Source: Massilia sp. Bi118
GTDB taxonomy: Bacteria > Pseudomonadota > Gammaproteobacteria > Burkholderiales > Burkholderiaceae_D
DNA length: 64,000 bases
Direction: 5' to 3'
Assembly: GCF_918697865.1 (NCBI RefSeq)
Contig: NZ_CAKKMV010000004.1
Coordinates: 124,001 to 188,000 of the forward strand
The notes beneath the pieces were generated by a model. It made no database searches and was not told where the DNA came from. It was given only the letters and a program-made list of their open reading frames with translations. A program made the translations under genes and the position numbers. This document shows positions 29,373 to 38,339 of the stretch, piece after piece (the stretch's first letter is position 1; the number at the start of each line of letters is the position of its first letter).

Positions 29373-30607
29373 GCGCTCCAACGCCAGCCGCGGCGCCTGC
29401 GCGCAAGCCGCTGATGCCGGTGAAGGAGGCATTCGATTTCCTGCTGGCCGCGGCCCGTCCGGTGGCGGAGGTCGAACTGGTCGACACGCTCGAAGCCAAC
29501 GGCCGCGTCCTGGCCGAGGACCAGGCCTCGAAACTGGACGTGCCCAGCGCCGACAATACCCAGATGGACGGTTACGCGGTGCGCGCCGCCGATTGCGCGA
29601 GCGGCGCGGCGCAGCTGAAGGTGGCCCAGCGCATCCCGGCCGGCCAGGTGGGCAGCTACCTGGAACCGGGCACCGCGGCGCGCATCTTCACCGGCGCATT
29701 GATTCCCGCAGGCGCGGACGCCGTGGTGATGCAGGAGCAGTGCGAACTGAATGGCGATGTGGTCACCGTGAAGCATGCGCCGCAATCGGGCGAATGGATC
29801 CGCCGTGCGGGCGAGGACGTGCGCGCAGGCGCGGTGATCCTCCCAGGCGGCACCCGCCTGCGCAGCCAGGAGCTGGGTCTGGCCGCTTCGGTCGGCCTGG
29901 CGCAGCTGCCGGTGCGCCGGCGCCTGCGCGTGGCGGTGTTCTTCACCGGCGACGAGCTGGCGATGCCGGGCGAAGCCCTGAAACCGGGCGCGATCTACAA
30001 CTCGAACCGCTTCACCCTGCGCGGCCTGCTGGAAAACTTCGGCTGCGAATTCACCGACTACGGCATCGTGCCGGACTCGCTGCAGGCGACCCGCGACACC
30101 TTGCGCGAAGCGGCGCGCAATCACGACCTGATCATCACCTCCGGCGGCGTCTCGGTGGGCGAGGAAGACCACATCAAGCCGGCCGTGGAAGCGGAAGGCC
30201 GGCTGAACATGTGGCAGATCGCGGTCAAGCCGGGCAAGCCGCTGGCCTTCGGCGAGGTGGGCTCCGCGTTCTTTCTCGGCCTGCCGGGCAACCCGGTATC
30301 GAGCTTCGTCACCTTCCTGCTGTTCGTGCGGCCCTTCCTGCTGCGCCTGCAGGGCGTGAGCGGCGATGTCAGCCCGCGCGCGCTGCAGATGCGCGCCGAT
30401 TTCGACTGGGCCAAGCCCGACCGCCGCAACGAATTCCTGCGCGCCCGCATCAACGAGCAGGGCGGTCTGGAGCTGTTCCCGAACCAGGGCTCGGGCGTGC
30501 TGACTTCGACTGTCTGGGCCGACGGCCTGATCGATTGCCCGCCGGGCCAGGCGATCGCGCGGGGCGACCTGGTGCGCTTCATTCCCTTCGCTTCACTTCA
30601 ACACTGA
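29369..30607 (+). CDS. moeA: molybdopterin molybdotransferase
   Basis: 412 residues. It inserts molybdate into adenylylated molybdopterin, the last step of Mo-cofactor synthesis. Seen: DNTQMDGYAVRAAD near residue 55, FTGALIPAGADAVVMQE, the MogA-like domain with IYNSNRFTLRGLL and TSGGVSVGEEDHIK, and KPGKPLAFG with LPGNPVSSFVTF. The C-terminal beta domain is present, so it is full length. The ATG at 29369 overlaps the thrC stop, and moaD follows after one base, so the three genes are one operon. Confidence 0.95.
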   Translation: MSAPTPAAAPARKPLMPVKEAFDFLLAAARPVAEVELVDTLEANGRVLAEDQASKLDVPSADNTQMDGYAVRAADCASGAAQLKVAQRIPAGQVGSYLEPGTAARIFTGALIPAGADAVVMQEQCELNGDVVTVKHAPQSGEWIRRAGEDVRAGAVILPGGTRLRSQELGLAASVGLAQLPVRRRLRVAVFFTGDELAMPGEALKPGAIYNSNRFTLRGLLENFGCEFTDYGIVPDSLQATRDTLREAARNHDLIITSGGVSVGEEDHIKPAVEAEGRLNMWQIAVKPGKPLAFGEVGSAFFLGLPGNPVSSFVTFLLFVRPFLLRLQGVSGDVSPRALQMRADFDWAKPDRRNEFLRARINEQGGLELFPNQGSGVLTSTVWADGLIDCPPGQAIARGDLVRFIPFASLQH

Positions 30608-30608
30608 C

Positions 30609-30866
30609 ATGAACATCAATCTGCGATTTTTTGCCAGCGTGCGCGAGGCTGTCGGTACGGCCGGGGAGGCGGTGACGCTGCCCGAGGGCGTGGCGACGGT
30701 GGGCGCGGTGCGCGACTTCCTGATCGCGCGCGGCGGCGCGTGGGCCGAGGCGCTGGGGTGCGACCGGGCGCTGCGCATGGCTTTCAACCATGTGATGTGC
30801 GAGCCGGAGACGGCGGTGCGTGAGGGTGGGGAGGTAGCGTTTTTCCCGCCGGTCACGGGCGGTTGA
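30609..30866 (+). CDS. moaD: molybdopterin synthase small subunit
   Basis: 85 residues, ubiquitin-like fold beginning MNINLRFFASVREAVG and ending in VTGG, the C-terminal Gly-Gly that carries the thiocarboxylate sulfur for dithiolene formation. It is complete. The usual partner gene moaE is not next to it; an inverted-repeat element and an opposite-strand TRAP gene follow. Confidence 0.92.
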   Translation: MNINLRFFASVREAVGTAGEAVTLPEGVATVGAVRDFLIARGGAWAEALGCDRALRMAFNHVMCEPETAVREGGEVAFFPPVTGG

Positions 30867-30887
30867 ATCGGCCCGGAACGTTTGAAT

Positions 30888-30991
30888 CGTCGTCCCCGCG
30901 GAGGCGGGGACCCAAGTTCGGCGAGTAGCCGACTACGACATGGCTAGTGGCTGACTGTAAAAATTGGATTCCCGCCTGCGCGGGAATGACG
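30888..30991. repeat. paired inverted-repeat element (GTCATTCCCGC family)
   Basis: Copies at 30888-30916 (CGTCGTCCCCGC...GCGGGGACC variant) and 30964-30991, facing each other. The right copy ends 7 bases before the stop of the convergent TRAP gene, so it may serve as a 3'-end structure for both flanking units. Confidence 0.8.
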
Positions 30992-30998
30992 GCGCTAA

Positions 30999-32018
30999 TT
31001 AAGCCAGCGTCTTCTCCGCCAGCGCCAGCAACTTCGCACAATTTTCGTTACGCGACCCGTAATCCTTCCACGCCGTCGCCCGCGCCAGTTCCTGCCACTT
31101 GCGCAGCGTCTCGCCGTTCAGGTCGACCGTCTTCCCGCCCTTGCCCTGGAACAGGGCCGCCACCGCGGCATCGTCGGTCTGCGCCGACTTGCGCGCGAAG
31201 GCTTCGAGTTCGGCGCCCACCGACATCAGAATGCCTTGCTGCTCCCTGCTAAGGCGGTCGAAAGCGGCCTTCGAGATCAGCAGCGGCTCCAGCATGAACC
31301 AGTAGGCGCCGCCACGCGCGGTGGTCACGTACTTCGAGACTTCGTCCAGGCGGAACGAGATCAGCGAAGACGAAGAGGTCATGGCCGCATCCAGCTGGCC
31401 CTTTTCCATGGCGGCGCGGATTTCGTTCGAAGGCATGCTGACGACGCTGGCGCCGGCTTCCTTGAGCATCAGGTCCATCTCGTGCGAGCCGCCGCGCACC
31501 TTCAGGCCGGCCGCATCCTCGGGGTTGACGACGGGCTTGCCGCGCGAGGCGACGCCACCCGCCTGCCAGATCCAGCTCAGGATGATGATGCCCTTGTCGG
31601 CCAGCATGCGGCTGAATTCCTTGCCGATCTCGGCGTCCTTCCAGGCGTAGCCCTGCTCGTAGGAGGTCACCAGGCCGGGCATCAGGCCGATGTTCACTTC
31701 CGGCAGTTCGGCGCCGGCATAGGTCAGCGGCACCAGCGCCATATCGAGCTGGCCTTTGGAGACGGCGGGAATCTGGTCTTCGCTCTTCATGAGCGAGGAT
31801 TGCGGGTAGATCGAAAACTTCAGCCTGCCCTTGCTGCGGCGTTCGACCCCGGCCGCGAACATGCGGCACAGACGGTCGCGGAAATCGCCTTCGGCGACGC
31901 TGCCGCCGGGGAACTGATGGGAAATCTTGAGATTCGTGGGCTGGGCCCATGCAGCTTGAAGCCAGAGCGGGCTGGTCGCGATTGCGCCCAGCAATGTCCT
32001 ACGGGTCATTGCCGACAT
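30999..32018 (-). CDS. TRAP transporter substrate-binding protein (DctP family), orphan
   Basis: 339 residues. A signal peptide with TRRTLLGAIATS, close to a Tat motif, and a likely cut after AWAQ (near 26) send it to the periplasm. The mature part has the DctP pattern: ISHQFPGGS, IYPQSSL, LDMALVPLTY, VRGGSHEMDLMLKEAGASVVSMP is broken here by family spacing, and a central Arg in the LKVRG segment that usually binds the ligand carboxylate. No DctQ or DctM membrane subunit is in the window, so its partner is elsewhere. Ligand unknown, probably an organic acid. The 299 bases upstream hold only the terminator of the M28 gene. Confidence 0.85.
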   Translation of the reverse strand: MSAMTRRTLLGAIATSPLWLQAAWAQPTNLKISHQFPGGSVAEGDFRDRLCRMFAAGVERRSKGRLKFSIYPQSSLMKSEDQIPAVSKGQLDMALVPLTYAGAELPEVNIGLMPGLVTSYEQGYAWKDAEIGKEFSRMLADKGIIILSWIWQAGGVASRGKPVVNPEDAAGLKVRGGSHEMDLMLKEAGASVVSMPSNEIRAAMEKGQLDAAMTSSSSLISFRLDEVSKYVTTARGGAYWFMLEPLLISKAAFDRLSREQQGILMSVGAELEAFARKSAQTDDAAVAALFQGKGGKTVDLNGETLRKWQELARATAWKDYGSRNENCAKLLALAEKTLA

Positions 32019-32242
32019 TTACATCCTCCAAGAATGTGATACGGACTACCAGTCGATCTTCAAAGATCTTGTTGTACGCATAAGAATATGCTCAGCAGAA
32101 TACAAGTCAAGATAATTGTTGTGCTTCTGCTCATCAATAAATGCTGCACTGCATAGGGAAAAAGCACGATGCGGCGTGAGTATTACCCATGTGTTTCGGC
32201 GATTCCTTGCGCTGGCGCTGGGGAGCGCGCGAAAAGCGGCGC

Positions 32243-32280
32243 GCCAAAAGAAAACGCCGCGGCATGCTGCGCCGCGGCGT
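32243..32280 (-). terminator. terminator of the M28 peptidase gene
   Basis: Perfect 10-bp stem ACGCCGCGGC / GCCGCGGCGT with a 7-base loop; read on the minus strand it is followed by TTTCTTTTGG. It lies 38 bases after the M28 stop. The rest of the 299-base gap 32019-32317 shows no ORF. Confidence 0.8.
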
Positions 32281-32317
32281 AAGTTGTCGCAGGTTTTTCC
32301 CGCTCAGTGCTGGACGA

Positions 32318-33688
32318 TCAGCGCATCGGCAGCGGATAGGTCGCCGGGCTGACGTTGCCGTCCTTGTCCACGGCCTGCACGCCGTACAGCACGTTATCCT
32401 TGGACATGTCGATGCGCGCGGTGGTCGCGTTGCCGACGAAGCGCGAGCCCTGCCACAGCGGCGAGGTCGTTTCGCGCCAGACCACGCGGTAGCCTGCCAC
32501 GTCCGGTTCCGCATTTGCCTTCCAGACCAGGTCGGTGCCGTTGTCGAGGGCCGCGGTCTTCACCTTCACCTCCTGCGGTGCGGCCGGGGCCAGCGCCAGC
32601 GACGCCAGCGAGGCGGCGTTCACGCGCGTCACCTGGGCCACGTACTCGGGGTCGACGAATTCGGGGTAGTCGCCGATCTTCACGCCCTTTTCGACGCGCA
32701 GGTCCTGGTGCTGGTGATTGAAGTCCTCGTTCGGCTCCGTGAAGCGCACCGCGGCGTAGCCGGCGTCGAGGAAGGGGCTGTGGTCGCCGCCGCGCAGGTA
32801 GCGGTCGCGCCGGTAAATGATGTCGACCTTGAAGTTGGGAACGTAGCGCTCGCCGGTTTCCTTGACGTGGCGCGCCAGCTGGCGCGTGATCGAATCGTTT
32901 TCGCCGCCGGTCACCAGCAGGGTGCGCAGCTCGGGCGAGGGCGCTTCGCGCAGCGGTGGCACGCCTTCCGCGAACAGGCGCACGTGGCTGTTGTCCAGCT
33001 TGCCCTTTTCGTCGTGGGAGCTGCCGATGATGTCGTTGTTCAGCATGCCGGCGATGTTCATCTTGTTCGCCTTGGCCTTTTTGGCGAAGTCGCCGGAACC
33101 GTACAGACCCTGTTCCTCGGCCGCCACCGTCATGAAGACCAGGCTGGCGTCGAACTTGTGGCGCGCCATCACGCAGGCCATTTCGATCACGGCCGCGGTG
33201 CCGGAGGCGTCGTCGTTGGCGCCCGGCGCGTCGGCGGTGGCGTTCATCACGTCGGTGACGCGTGAGTCGTAGTGCCCGCTGACCACGTAGTAGCGGTCCT
33301 TCGAGGCTGCCTGGGTGCCGGGCAGGGTGGCGACCACGTTGACGATCTCGGTCGGCTTGTCGATGCGATTGTCGACCGGGTGCAGGTGGCCGTCGAAGCG
33401 CACCTCCAGGCGGCCGGCGCCGCAGCGCTCCATCTCCGACTTGATCCAGCGCCGCGCGGCGCCGATGCCGCGGGTTTCGGAGGTGGTGTCCGACATCGTG
33501 TGGCGGGTGCCGAAGCCGACCAGTTTATTCACGTAAGCCTGGATGCGCTGCGGCGAGATCTCCTTGACGATGGCGTCGATCTCGGCCTGGCGTGCAGGCA
33601 GGGGGCGGTCGGCTGCGGACTCCGCGGCTTGTGCGGACGCGGCGCCTGCGAGCAGCAGGGCCAGGGATAGCTTGGTAAGACGGGGCAT
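32318..33688 (-). CDS. secreted M28-family zinc aminopeptidase
   Basis: 456 residues. A signal peptide (MPRLTKLSLALLLAGAASAQA) precedes an M28 domain (about 75-360) with zinc and catalytic residues in VSGHYDSR, GANDDASG, AAEEQGLYGSG, NNDIIGSS and DFNHQHQD. The last ~90 residues form a fibronectin-III-like domain (DLVWKANAEPDVAGYRVVWR). It trims peptides or proteins in the periplasm or outside. The start ATG at 33688 has AAGGAG 7 bases upstream; an in-frame ATG ten codons earlier lacks one. It ends the unit with the TonB receptor 33 bases upstream. Confidence 0.9.
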   Translation of the reverse strand: MPRLTKLSLALLLAGAASAQAAESAADRPLPARQAEIDAIVKEISPQRIQAYVNKLVGFGTRHTMSDTTSETRGIGAARRWIKSEMERCGAGRLEVRFDGHLHPVDNRIDKPTEIVNVVATLPGTQAASKDRYYVVSGHYDSRVTDVMNATADAPGANDDASGTAAVIEMACVMARHKFDASLVFMTVAAEEQGLYGSGDFAKKAKANKMNIAGMLNNDIIGSSHDEKGKLDNSHVRLFAEGVPPLREAPSPELRTLLVTGGENDSITRQLARHVKETGERYVPNFKVDIIYRRDRYLRGGDHSPFLDAGYAAVRFTEPNEDFNHQHQDLRVEKGVKIGDYPEFVDPEYVAQVTRVNAASLASLALAPAAPQEVKVKTAALDNGTDLVWKANAEPDVAGYRVVWRETTSPLWQGSRFVGNATTARIDMSKDNVLYGVQAVDKDGNVSPATYPLPMR

Positions 33689-33721
33689 TGAAACTCCTTG
33701 CGAATGAAACAAAAGCATATA

Positions 33722-36520
33722 TCACTTCCAGGCGTAGGTCGCGCTCACATACACGTAGCGGCCGCGCGGATCGCCGTAGCTCACGTCGTAGCCGCCCAGG
33801 AAGTTCGAGGTCAGGTTGGTGTAGGGCGGATCGCGGTCCGTCAGGTTCTTCACGCCCAGCGCCAGGCGGGTCGACTTGATGCCGTTGTAGCCGAGCTGCA
33901 GGTCGAAGGTCTGGTAGGCGCCGACCTTGCGCACCGGGGTGCCGGCCGGGGCGCGGTTGGCGGCAACGTCGGTATAAGCCTTCTGGTAGTTCTGCGACAG
34001 CGTGGCCTCGAAGGATCCGGCTTGCCAGGTGGCGCTGGCGTTGTGCTTCCAGCGCAGCACCACGCCGCCGGATGCGTTCAGGGCCTGGTCGAGCGAGGAG
34101 GTGTAGCTGCCGTCCGGACCCTGGACGTCGTACTTGCCCAGATAGGTGCCGGACACGCGGAAGCTGAGGCGGTTGGCGCCGTTCAGCCGGAGCGCGTAGC
34201 GGCCGTCGAGGTCGACGCCGGCGACCTTGGTGCGGAACAGGTTGGCGTTGGTCTGGATGATGCCGGTGATCGGTCCCGCGCCGCTGGCGTTGCCGTCCGG
34301 TGCGCCGCGCACGATGAAGGCGGCGTACTGTTTCGCGCGGTCGGCGTTGGCCAGGAAGTAGGTCGACGACAGGCCCCCGACCACGATCGCATCCTTCAAT
34401 TGCAGGCTGAAGGCGTCGAGGCTGAGCGAGAGGTCGCGGGTCGGCTCGAACATGACGCCGAAGGTGTAGGACACCGATTTCTCGGGCTTCAGGTTCGGAT
34501 TGCCGCCGGTGATGGTGGTGAACTGGAAGTTGCAGTCGCCCGGCGCGCCGGTGGCGATGTTCGGGCAGCGGATCGGGTCGCGGGTGCCGTTCGCGGTCAC
34601 GCTGGTGGCTTGCGGCGTGTACAGGTCCGTCAGCGAGGGCGCGCGGAAGCCGGTGCCGGCGGCGGTGCGCACCAGCCAGGAAGCGCTCGGCTGCCAGCGC
34701 AGCGAGGCCTTCGGATTCACGGTCGAGCCCACGCCCTGGTAACGGTCGTAGCGCACGGCGACGTCGCCATCCAGCGTCTTCACGATCGGGATGCTGGCCT
34801 CGGCATAGGCCGAGCTGACGTTGCGCTGGCCGAGCACCGGGAAGGCATTGCCGCCCAGGCCCGCGATGTCGCCGGTCTGGATCGCCACCGAGGGGTTGTA
34901 CTCGAACTTCTCGCGGCGCAGCTCGGCGCCCACCGCCACCGCCAGCATGCCGGCCGGGAGCGCGAACAGTTCGCGCGAGGCCTTGGCGTCGATCGAGGTG
35001 GTCGAGGTTTTGGTGTCGTAGCTGGTGCCGCGGAATTCGGCGGCGCGCACGGCTTCCAGCGCGGCTTTGTCGGTTGTGTCGCCGAAGGGGTTGATCGCGC
35101 CGCTGTTCAGGATGGGCAGCACTTTCGAGTATTGCGCATAGCCGCCCAACAGGTTTTCCGTCACCCTGCTCTGGCTGAACAGGAAGGCCGAGTCCAGGTC
35201 CCAGCCCGCCACGCTGCCGCGCGCGCCCGCCAGGAAGCGCGAGTTCTGCGAAATGTCCTGGGTGCTGCGCACGCCGTTGGCGACGTCGCGGTAGTTCAGC
35301 AGCAGCGGCAGGCCGGTCAGGCCGTTGGCGGCAGCGAAGTCCTTCGGATAGTAGGGGCTCGACGGGATCAGCACGAAGCCGCCGATGCCGACGTTGTACC
35401 TGGCCGTGCCCGGGTACTGCGCCATCAGCGCCTTGTAGGCCGGGACGTAGGGATTGGTGGCGGTGGTGATGGCGTTCCAGGCCATCGGCACCGACTGCGT
35501 CTGCGAGGTTATTTCGTTGCGCGTGTAGCCGCCCTCGAAATACAGCTCGGCGTCGCCGTCCAGCTTCTTGCGGCCGTTGAGCATCAGGTTGGCGCGCCGC
35601 ATGTCCGGCTGCAGCGAGACCGAGGGGCTGTTGTCGAAGCTGCAGCGGGTGGCCGCGAACGGCGATACCACCGACACCGGGCCGCAGTTCGGCAGCACCG
35701 GGTTCTTCAGCACGCCGGTGCCGTACATCGAGACGTTGGCCGGGAAGGCGATCGAGGACAGGTAGTCGTTGTTCTCCGCCACGTTCAGGCGGCTGGCGAA
35801 GGCGCGTTCGTAGCCGTAGATGGCGTCCGTGGTCTGCAGGTTCAGGCCGGCCGTGAGGTTGTAGCCGTCCACGGCGTAGTCGCCGATGCCGCCGAACAGG
35901 GTCGCCTTGGTGTCCTTGCCGGAGGCGCCCCTGGCCGGCTGGCCGTAAGTGCCCGATACTTCGAGGCCCTTGTAGTCGCGGCGCAGGATGAAGTTGACGA
36001 CGCCGGCGATGGCGTCGCTGCCGTAGACCGCCGAGGCGCCGTCCTTCAGCACCTCGACCCGCTCGATCGCGGACAAGGGGATGCTGTTCACGTCCACCGA
36101 GGAGCCGGCCGAACCGGCCGAGCCGCCGCCATACACGGACACCCTGCGCCCGTTGACCAGCACCAGCGTGCGTCCGCCGCCCAGGCCGCGCAGCGAGACG
36201 GTGGCGATATTGCCGCCGCCGTAGCCGGTGGCATTGGCCACCGTGGTCGAGCTGCCGGCGCTGCTGAGGGAGCTCAGTTGCTTGACCAGTTCCTCGGTCG
36301 AGGTGGCGCCGATGCGCTCGATGTCGGCGCGCTTCAGCACCTGCACCGGCAGCGCGGTCTCGCCTTCGATGCGCTTGATCGAAGAGCCGGTGATGACGAC
36401 GCGGTTCTTGACGGCGTCGGCGTCCTGCTCCTGGGCGTGAACGGGCGACCAGAAGGCAGGCGCCAGGGCGGCGCCGACGAGGAGGACGGAGGGTTTGAGA
36501 CGCAGGGTGGAACGGATCAT
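33722..36520 (-). CDS. TonB-dependent outer-membrane receptor
   Basis: 932 residues. Signal peptide to about residue 30 (PVHAQ), a short TonB-box-like stretch (NRVVITGS), a plug domain with VSLRGLGGGRTLVLVNGRRV and VEVLKDGASAVYGSDAIAGVVNF, and a 22-strand barrel ending YVYVSATYAWK. The plug is of the type seen in oligopeptide or complex-carbon receptors. With the M28 peptidase just downstream and an Lrp-type regulator divergent, peptide uptake is a reasonable inference. The ATG at 36520 has AGGAG 9 bases upstream. Confidence 0.9.
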   Translation of the reverse strand: MIRSTLRLKPSVLLVGAALAPAFWSPVHAQEQDADAVKNRVVITGSSIKRIEGETALPVQVLKRADIERIGATSTEELVKQLSSLSSAGSSTTVANATGYGGGNIATVSLRGLGGGRTLVLVNGRRVSVYGGGSAGSAGSSVDVNSIPLSAIERVEVLKDGASAVYGSDAIAGVVNFILRRDYKGLEVSGTYGQPARGASGKDTKATLFGGIGDYAVDGYNLTAGLNLQTTDAIYGYERAFASRLNVAENNDYLSSIAFPANVSMYGTGVLKNPVLPNCGPVSVVSPFAATRCSFDNSPSVSLQPDMRRANLMLNGRKKLDGDAELYFEGGYTRNEITSQTQSVPMAWNAITTATNPYVPAYKALMAQYPGTARYNVGIGGFVLIPSSPYYPKDFAAANGLTGLPLLLNYRDVANGVRSTQDISQNSRFLAGARGSVAGWDLDSAFLFSQSRVTENLLGGYAQYSKVLPILNSGAINPFGDTTDKAALEAVRAAEFRGTSYDTKTSTTSIDAKASRELFALPAGMLAVAVGAELRREKFEYNPSVAIQTGDIAGLGGNAFPVLGQRNVSSAYAEASIPIVKTLDGDVAVRYDRYQGVGSTVNPKASLRWQPSASWLVRTAAGTGFRAPSLTDLYTPQATSVTANGTRDPIRCPNIATGAPGDCNFQFTTITGGNPNLKPEKSVSYTFGVMFEPTRDLSLSLDAFSLQLKDAIVVGGLSSTYFLANADRAKQYAAFIVRGAPDGNASGAGPITGIIQTNANLFRTKVAGVDLDGRYALRLNGANRLSFRVSGTYLGKYDVQGPDGSYTSSLDQALNASGGVVLRWKHNASATWQAGSFEATLSQNYQKAYTDVAANRAPAGTPVRKVGAYQTFDLQLGYNGIKSTRLALGVKNLTDRDPPYTNLTSNFLGGYDVSYGDPRGRYVYVSATYAWK

Positions 36521-36595
36521 GGGGACTGCTCCTGTGCGATGGGGTTCTTGGGTTCTGTTGTAATTATGTGAAGGGCACAAAAAGTATAGAGCTTA

Positions 36596-36612
36596 CAAAT
36601 CGGCAAGATTTG
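36596..36612. promoter_or_regulatory. inverted repeat, candidate Lrp-type operator
   Basis: CAAATC-GGCAA-GATTTG, a 17-base inverted repeat midway between the divergent TonB receptor and Lrp-family genes. It overlaps the expected -35 zones of both; TATACT on the minus strand and TATAGT (36614-36619) on the plus strand lie on either side. Confidence 0.45.
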
Positions 36613-36677
36613 CTATAGTTGACCCATGTCGCCCCCATTCGGCGCAATGAACGTTTCGCCTGGAGATCCATTTCGCA

Positions 36678-37151
36678 ATGAACATGCCCCAACTCGACCG
36701 CATCGACCGCCGTATCCTGGAAGAACTGCAATGGAATGCGCGCCTGTCGAGCGCCGACCTGGCGGAGCGCGTGTCGCTCTCGACTTCGCCGTGCTGGCGG
36801 CGCGTCAAGCGGCTCGAGGAAGAAGGGATCATCCGCGCCTACCAGGCCAGGGTCGATCCGGCCAGGCTGGGCTACCAGGTGACGGCCTTCGTCCACATCT
36901 CGCTGGACAAGAAGGACACACGCCACCTGCAGGCTTTCGAGCGCGCGGCCCAGGCGATCCCGCAGGTGCTGTCCTGCCACCGGATTTCAGGACGCTACGA
37001 TTACCAGTTGATGGCGGTGGCGGAGGATCTGCAGGCCTACGGCGTGTTTGCCGAGACCCGCATCAACGGGCTGCCGAGCGTGAAGGAGGTGTACACCTCG
37101 TTCGTGATGCGCGAGGTGAAAGCGCCCGGCACGGTGCCAATGCCGGGCTAG
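36678..37151 (+). CDS. Lrp/AsnC-family transcriptional regulator
   Basis: 157 residues, standard size. HTH in the first 60 residues (LDRIDRRILEELQWNARLSS, DLAERVSLSTSPCWRRVKRL) and a RAM/AsnC ligand-binding domain after it (YQVTAFVHISL, SCHRISGRYDYQLMAVAED). It likely senses an amino acid and controls the divergent TonB receptor-M28 unit as well as itself (inference from orientation). The start ATG at 36678 has a GGAG about 13 bases upstream; the Met two codons later is equally possible. Confidence 0.9.
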   Translation: MNMPQLDRIDRRILEELQWNARLSSADLAERVSLSTSPCWRRVKRLEEEGIIRAYQARVDPARLGYQVTAFVHISLDKKDTRHLQAFERAAQAIPQVLSCHRISGRYDYQLMAVAEDLQAYGVFAETRINGLPSVKEVYTSFVMREVKAPGTVPMPG

Positions 37152-37158
37152 CCTTGAC

Positions 37159-38139
37159 TTACAGGGTGCCGAGGAACTTCCGGATCGCCTCGTTGACCTG
37201 CTGCGGTTCGTCGATCATCGCGAAGTGGCGCGCCGGCGAAACCGTCACCACCTCGACCTTGGGCGCGCCCTGCAGCAGCGCGCGGTAGTAGTCGGCCTTG
37301 GCCTGGGCGGTCAGGCCCTGCTGGGCGCCGTCGGCGTCGAAGAAGGGCGAGAGCATCAGCACCGGCGCCTGGATGTTCTTCAGGCCCGGGCGCAGGTCGA
37401 GTTCGACCACGTCGGCCGCGTACTGGCCGGTCGACGCGGGATCGCTGCGGCCGGTCAGCAGGGCGAGGTCGTCGGCCTTGCCCATGTCCATGACGCCGAT
37501 GGTGCGCATATAGCCCTGCTGCTGGGCGGCGAAGGCGGCCGGCTGCAGGCCGCCCATGCGTGCCTTCATCATCTGCGCGTAGCGGCCGCGCTCGGCCGGC
37601 GGCAGGCCTTCGGTGCCGGGCATGACCGGCAGGCCGTCGATGGCGACCACGCCGCCCACCAGCGCCGGCCTGTCTTCGGCCACCGCGAAGGCCATGGTCG
37701 CGCCCAGGCTGTGGCCGACGATCACCGGCTTGTCCAGGCGGCGCTGTTCGATCAGCTTTTCCACCGCGGCGCGCGCCGAGGCGAAGGCATTCGCCGGGGC
37801 CGCCGGGCGGCCGTCGAAGCCCGGCAGGGTCAGCACATACACCGCATGAGCGGCGCTGAAGGCGCGCACCGTCTCGTTCCACACCCAGCCGCCGGTGGCC
37901 AGGCCCGGGATCAGGATCAGCGGACGTCCTTTGCTGCCCGCATTTTTTCCATGAAGCTCGACCAGCACGCCGTCCACTTCAAAACGCTCGGCGGGAGCGA
38001 TGGTGGCGGCGAAGCGGTTGGCTTGCGGCGCGGCGGCGGCCTCAAGCGCGTGGCCCGGGTTGGAGGCCATCAGCGCAACCAGAACGGCGACGACGACGGG
38101 GAAGTGGGTAAAGGGTTTCTTGCAGTTGAAGGCGTTCAT
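37159..38139 (-). CDS. secreted alpha/beta hydrolase
   Basis: 326 residues. A signal peptide (MNAFNCKKPFTHF then a hydrophobic core ending SNPGHALEA, cut near 32) indicates export. Alpha/beta-hydrolase fold with oxyanion segment LIPGLATGGWVWN, nucleophile Ser in VGHSLGATMA, an acid in the SPFFDADG region and His in SPARHFAMIDEP. Substrate unknown. The ATG at 38139 overlaps the stop of the upstream HTH gene by 4 bases and has AGGAG just before it, so it is the last gene of a three-gene coupled operon. Confidence 0.88.
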   Translation of the reverse strand: MNAFNCKKPFTHFPVVVAVLVALMASNPGHALEAAAAPQANRFAATIAPAERFEVDGVLVELHGKNAGSKGRPLILIPGLATGGWVWNETVRAFSAAHAVYVLTLPGFDGRPAAPANAFASARAAVEKLIEQRRLDKPVIVGHSLGATMAFAVAEDRPALVGGVVAIDGLPVMPGTEGLPPAERGRYAQMMKARMGGLQPAAFAAQQQGYMRTIGVMDMGKADDLALLTGRSDPASTGQYAADVVELDLRPGLKNIQAPVLMLSPFFDADGAQQGLTAQAKADYYRALLQGAPKVEVVTVSPARHFAMIDEPQQVNEAIRKFLGTL

Positions 38140-38339
38140 GCTGGCTCCTGGTCTGGGAAGAAGATGGCTTCGATCGGTTGTGCAAAGAGTTTCGAAATCG
38201 TGAAGGCGAGCGGCAGGCTGGGGTCGTAGCGTCCGGTCTCGATGGCGATCACGGTCTGGCGCGAGACGTTCAGCAGGTCGGCCAGGTGGGCCTGGCTCCA
38301 TCCGCGTTCGCCGCGCAGGTCGCGGATCAGGTTCTTCAT
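38136..38339 (-). CDS. small XRE-type HTH regulator
   Basis: 67 residues, just the helix-turn-helix: RGERGWSQAHLADLLNVSRQ followed by TVIAIETGRYDPSLPLAF and FAQPIEAIFFPD. This compact form (YozG/YgzD-like) is often paired with a small membrane protein, as here. Its start overlaps the stop of the membrane-protein gene (ATGA) and its stop overlaps the hydrolase start (ATGA). It is the natural candidate to bind the three palindromes upstream of the operon. Confidence 0.88.
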   Translation of the reverse strand: MKNLIRDLRGERGWSQAHLADLLNVSRQTVIAIETGRYDPSLPLAFTISKLFAQPIEAIFFPDQEPA

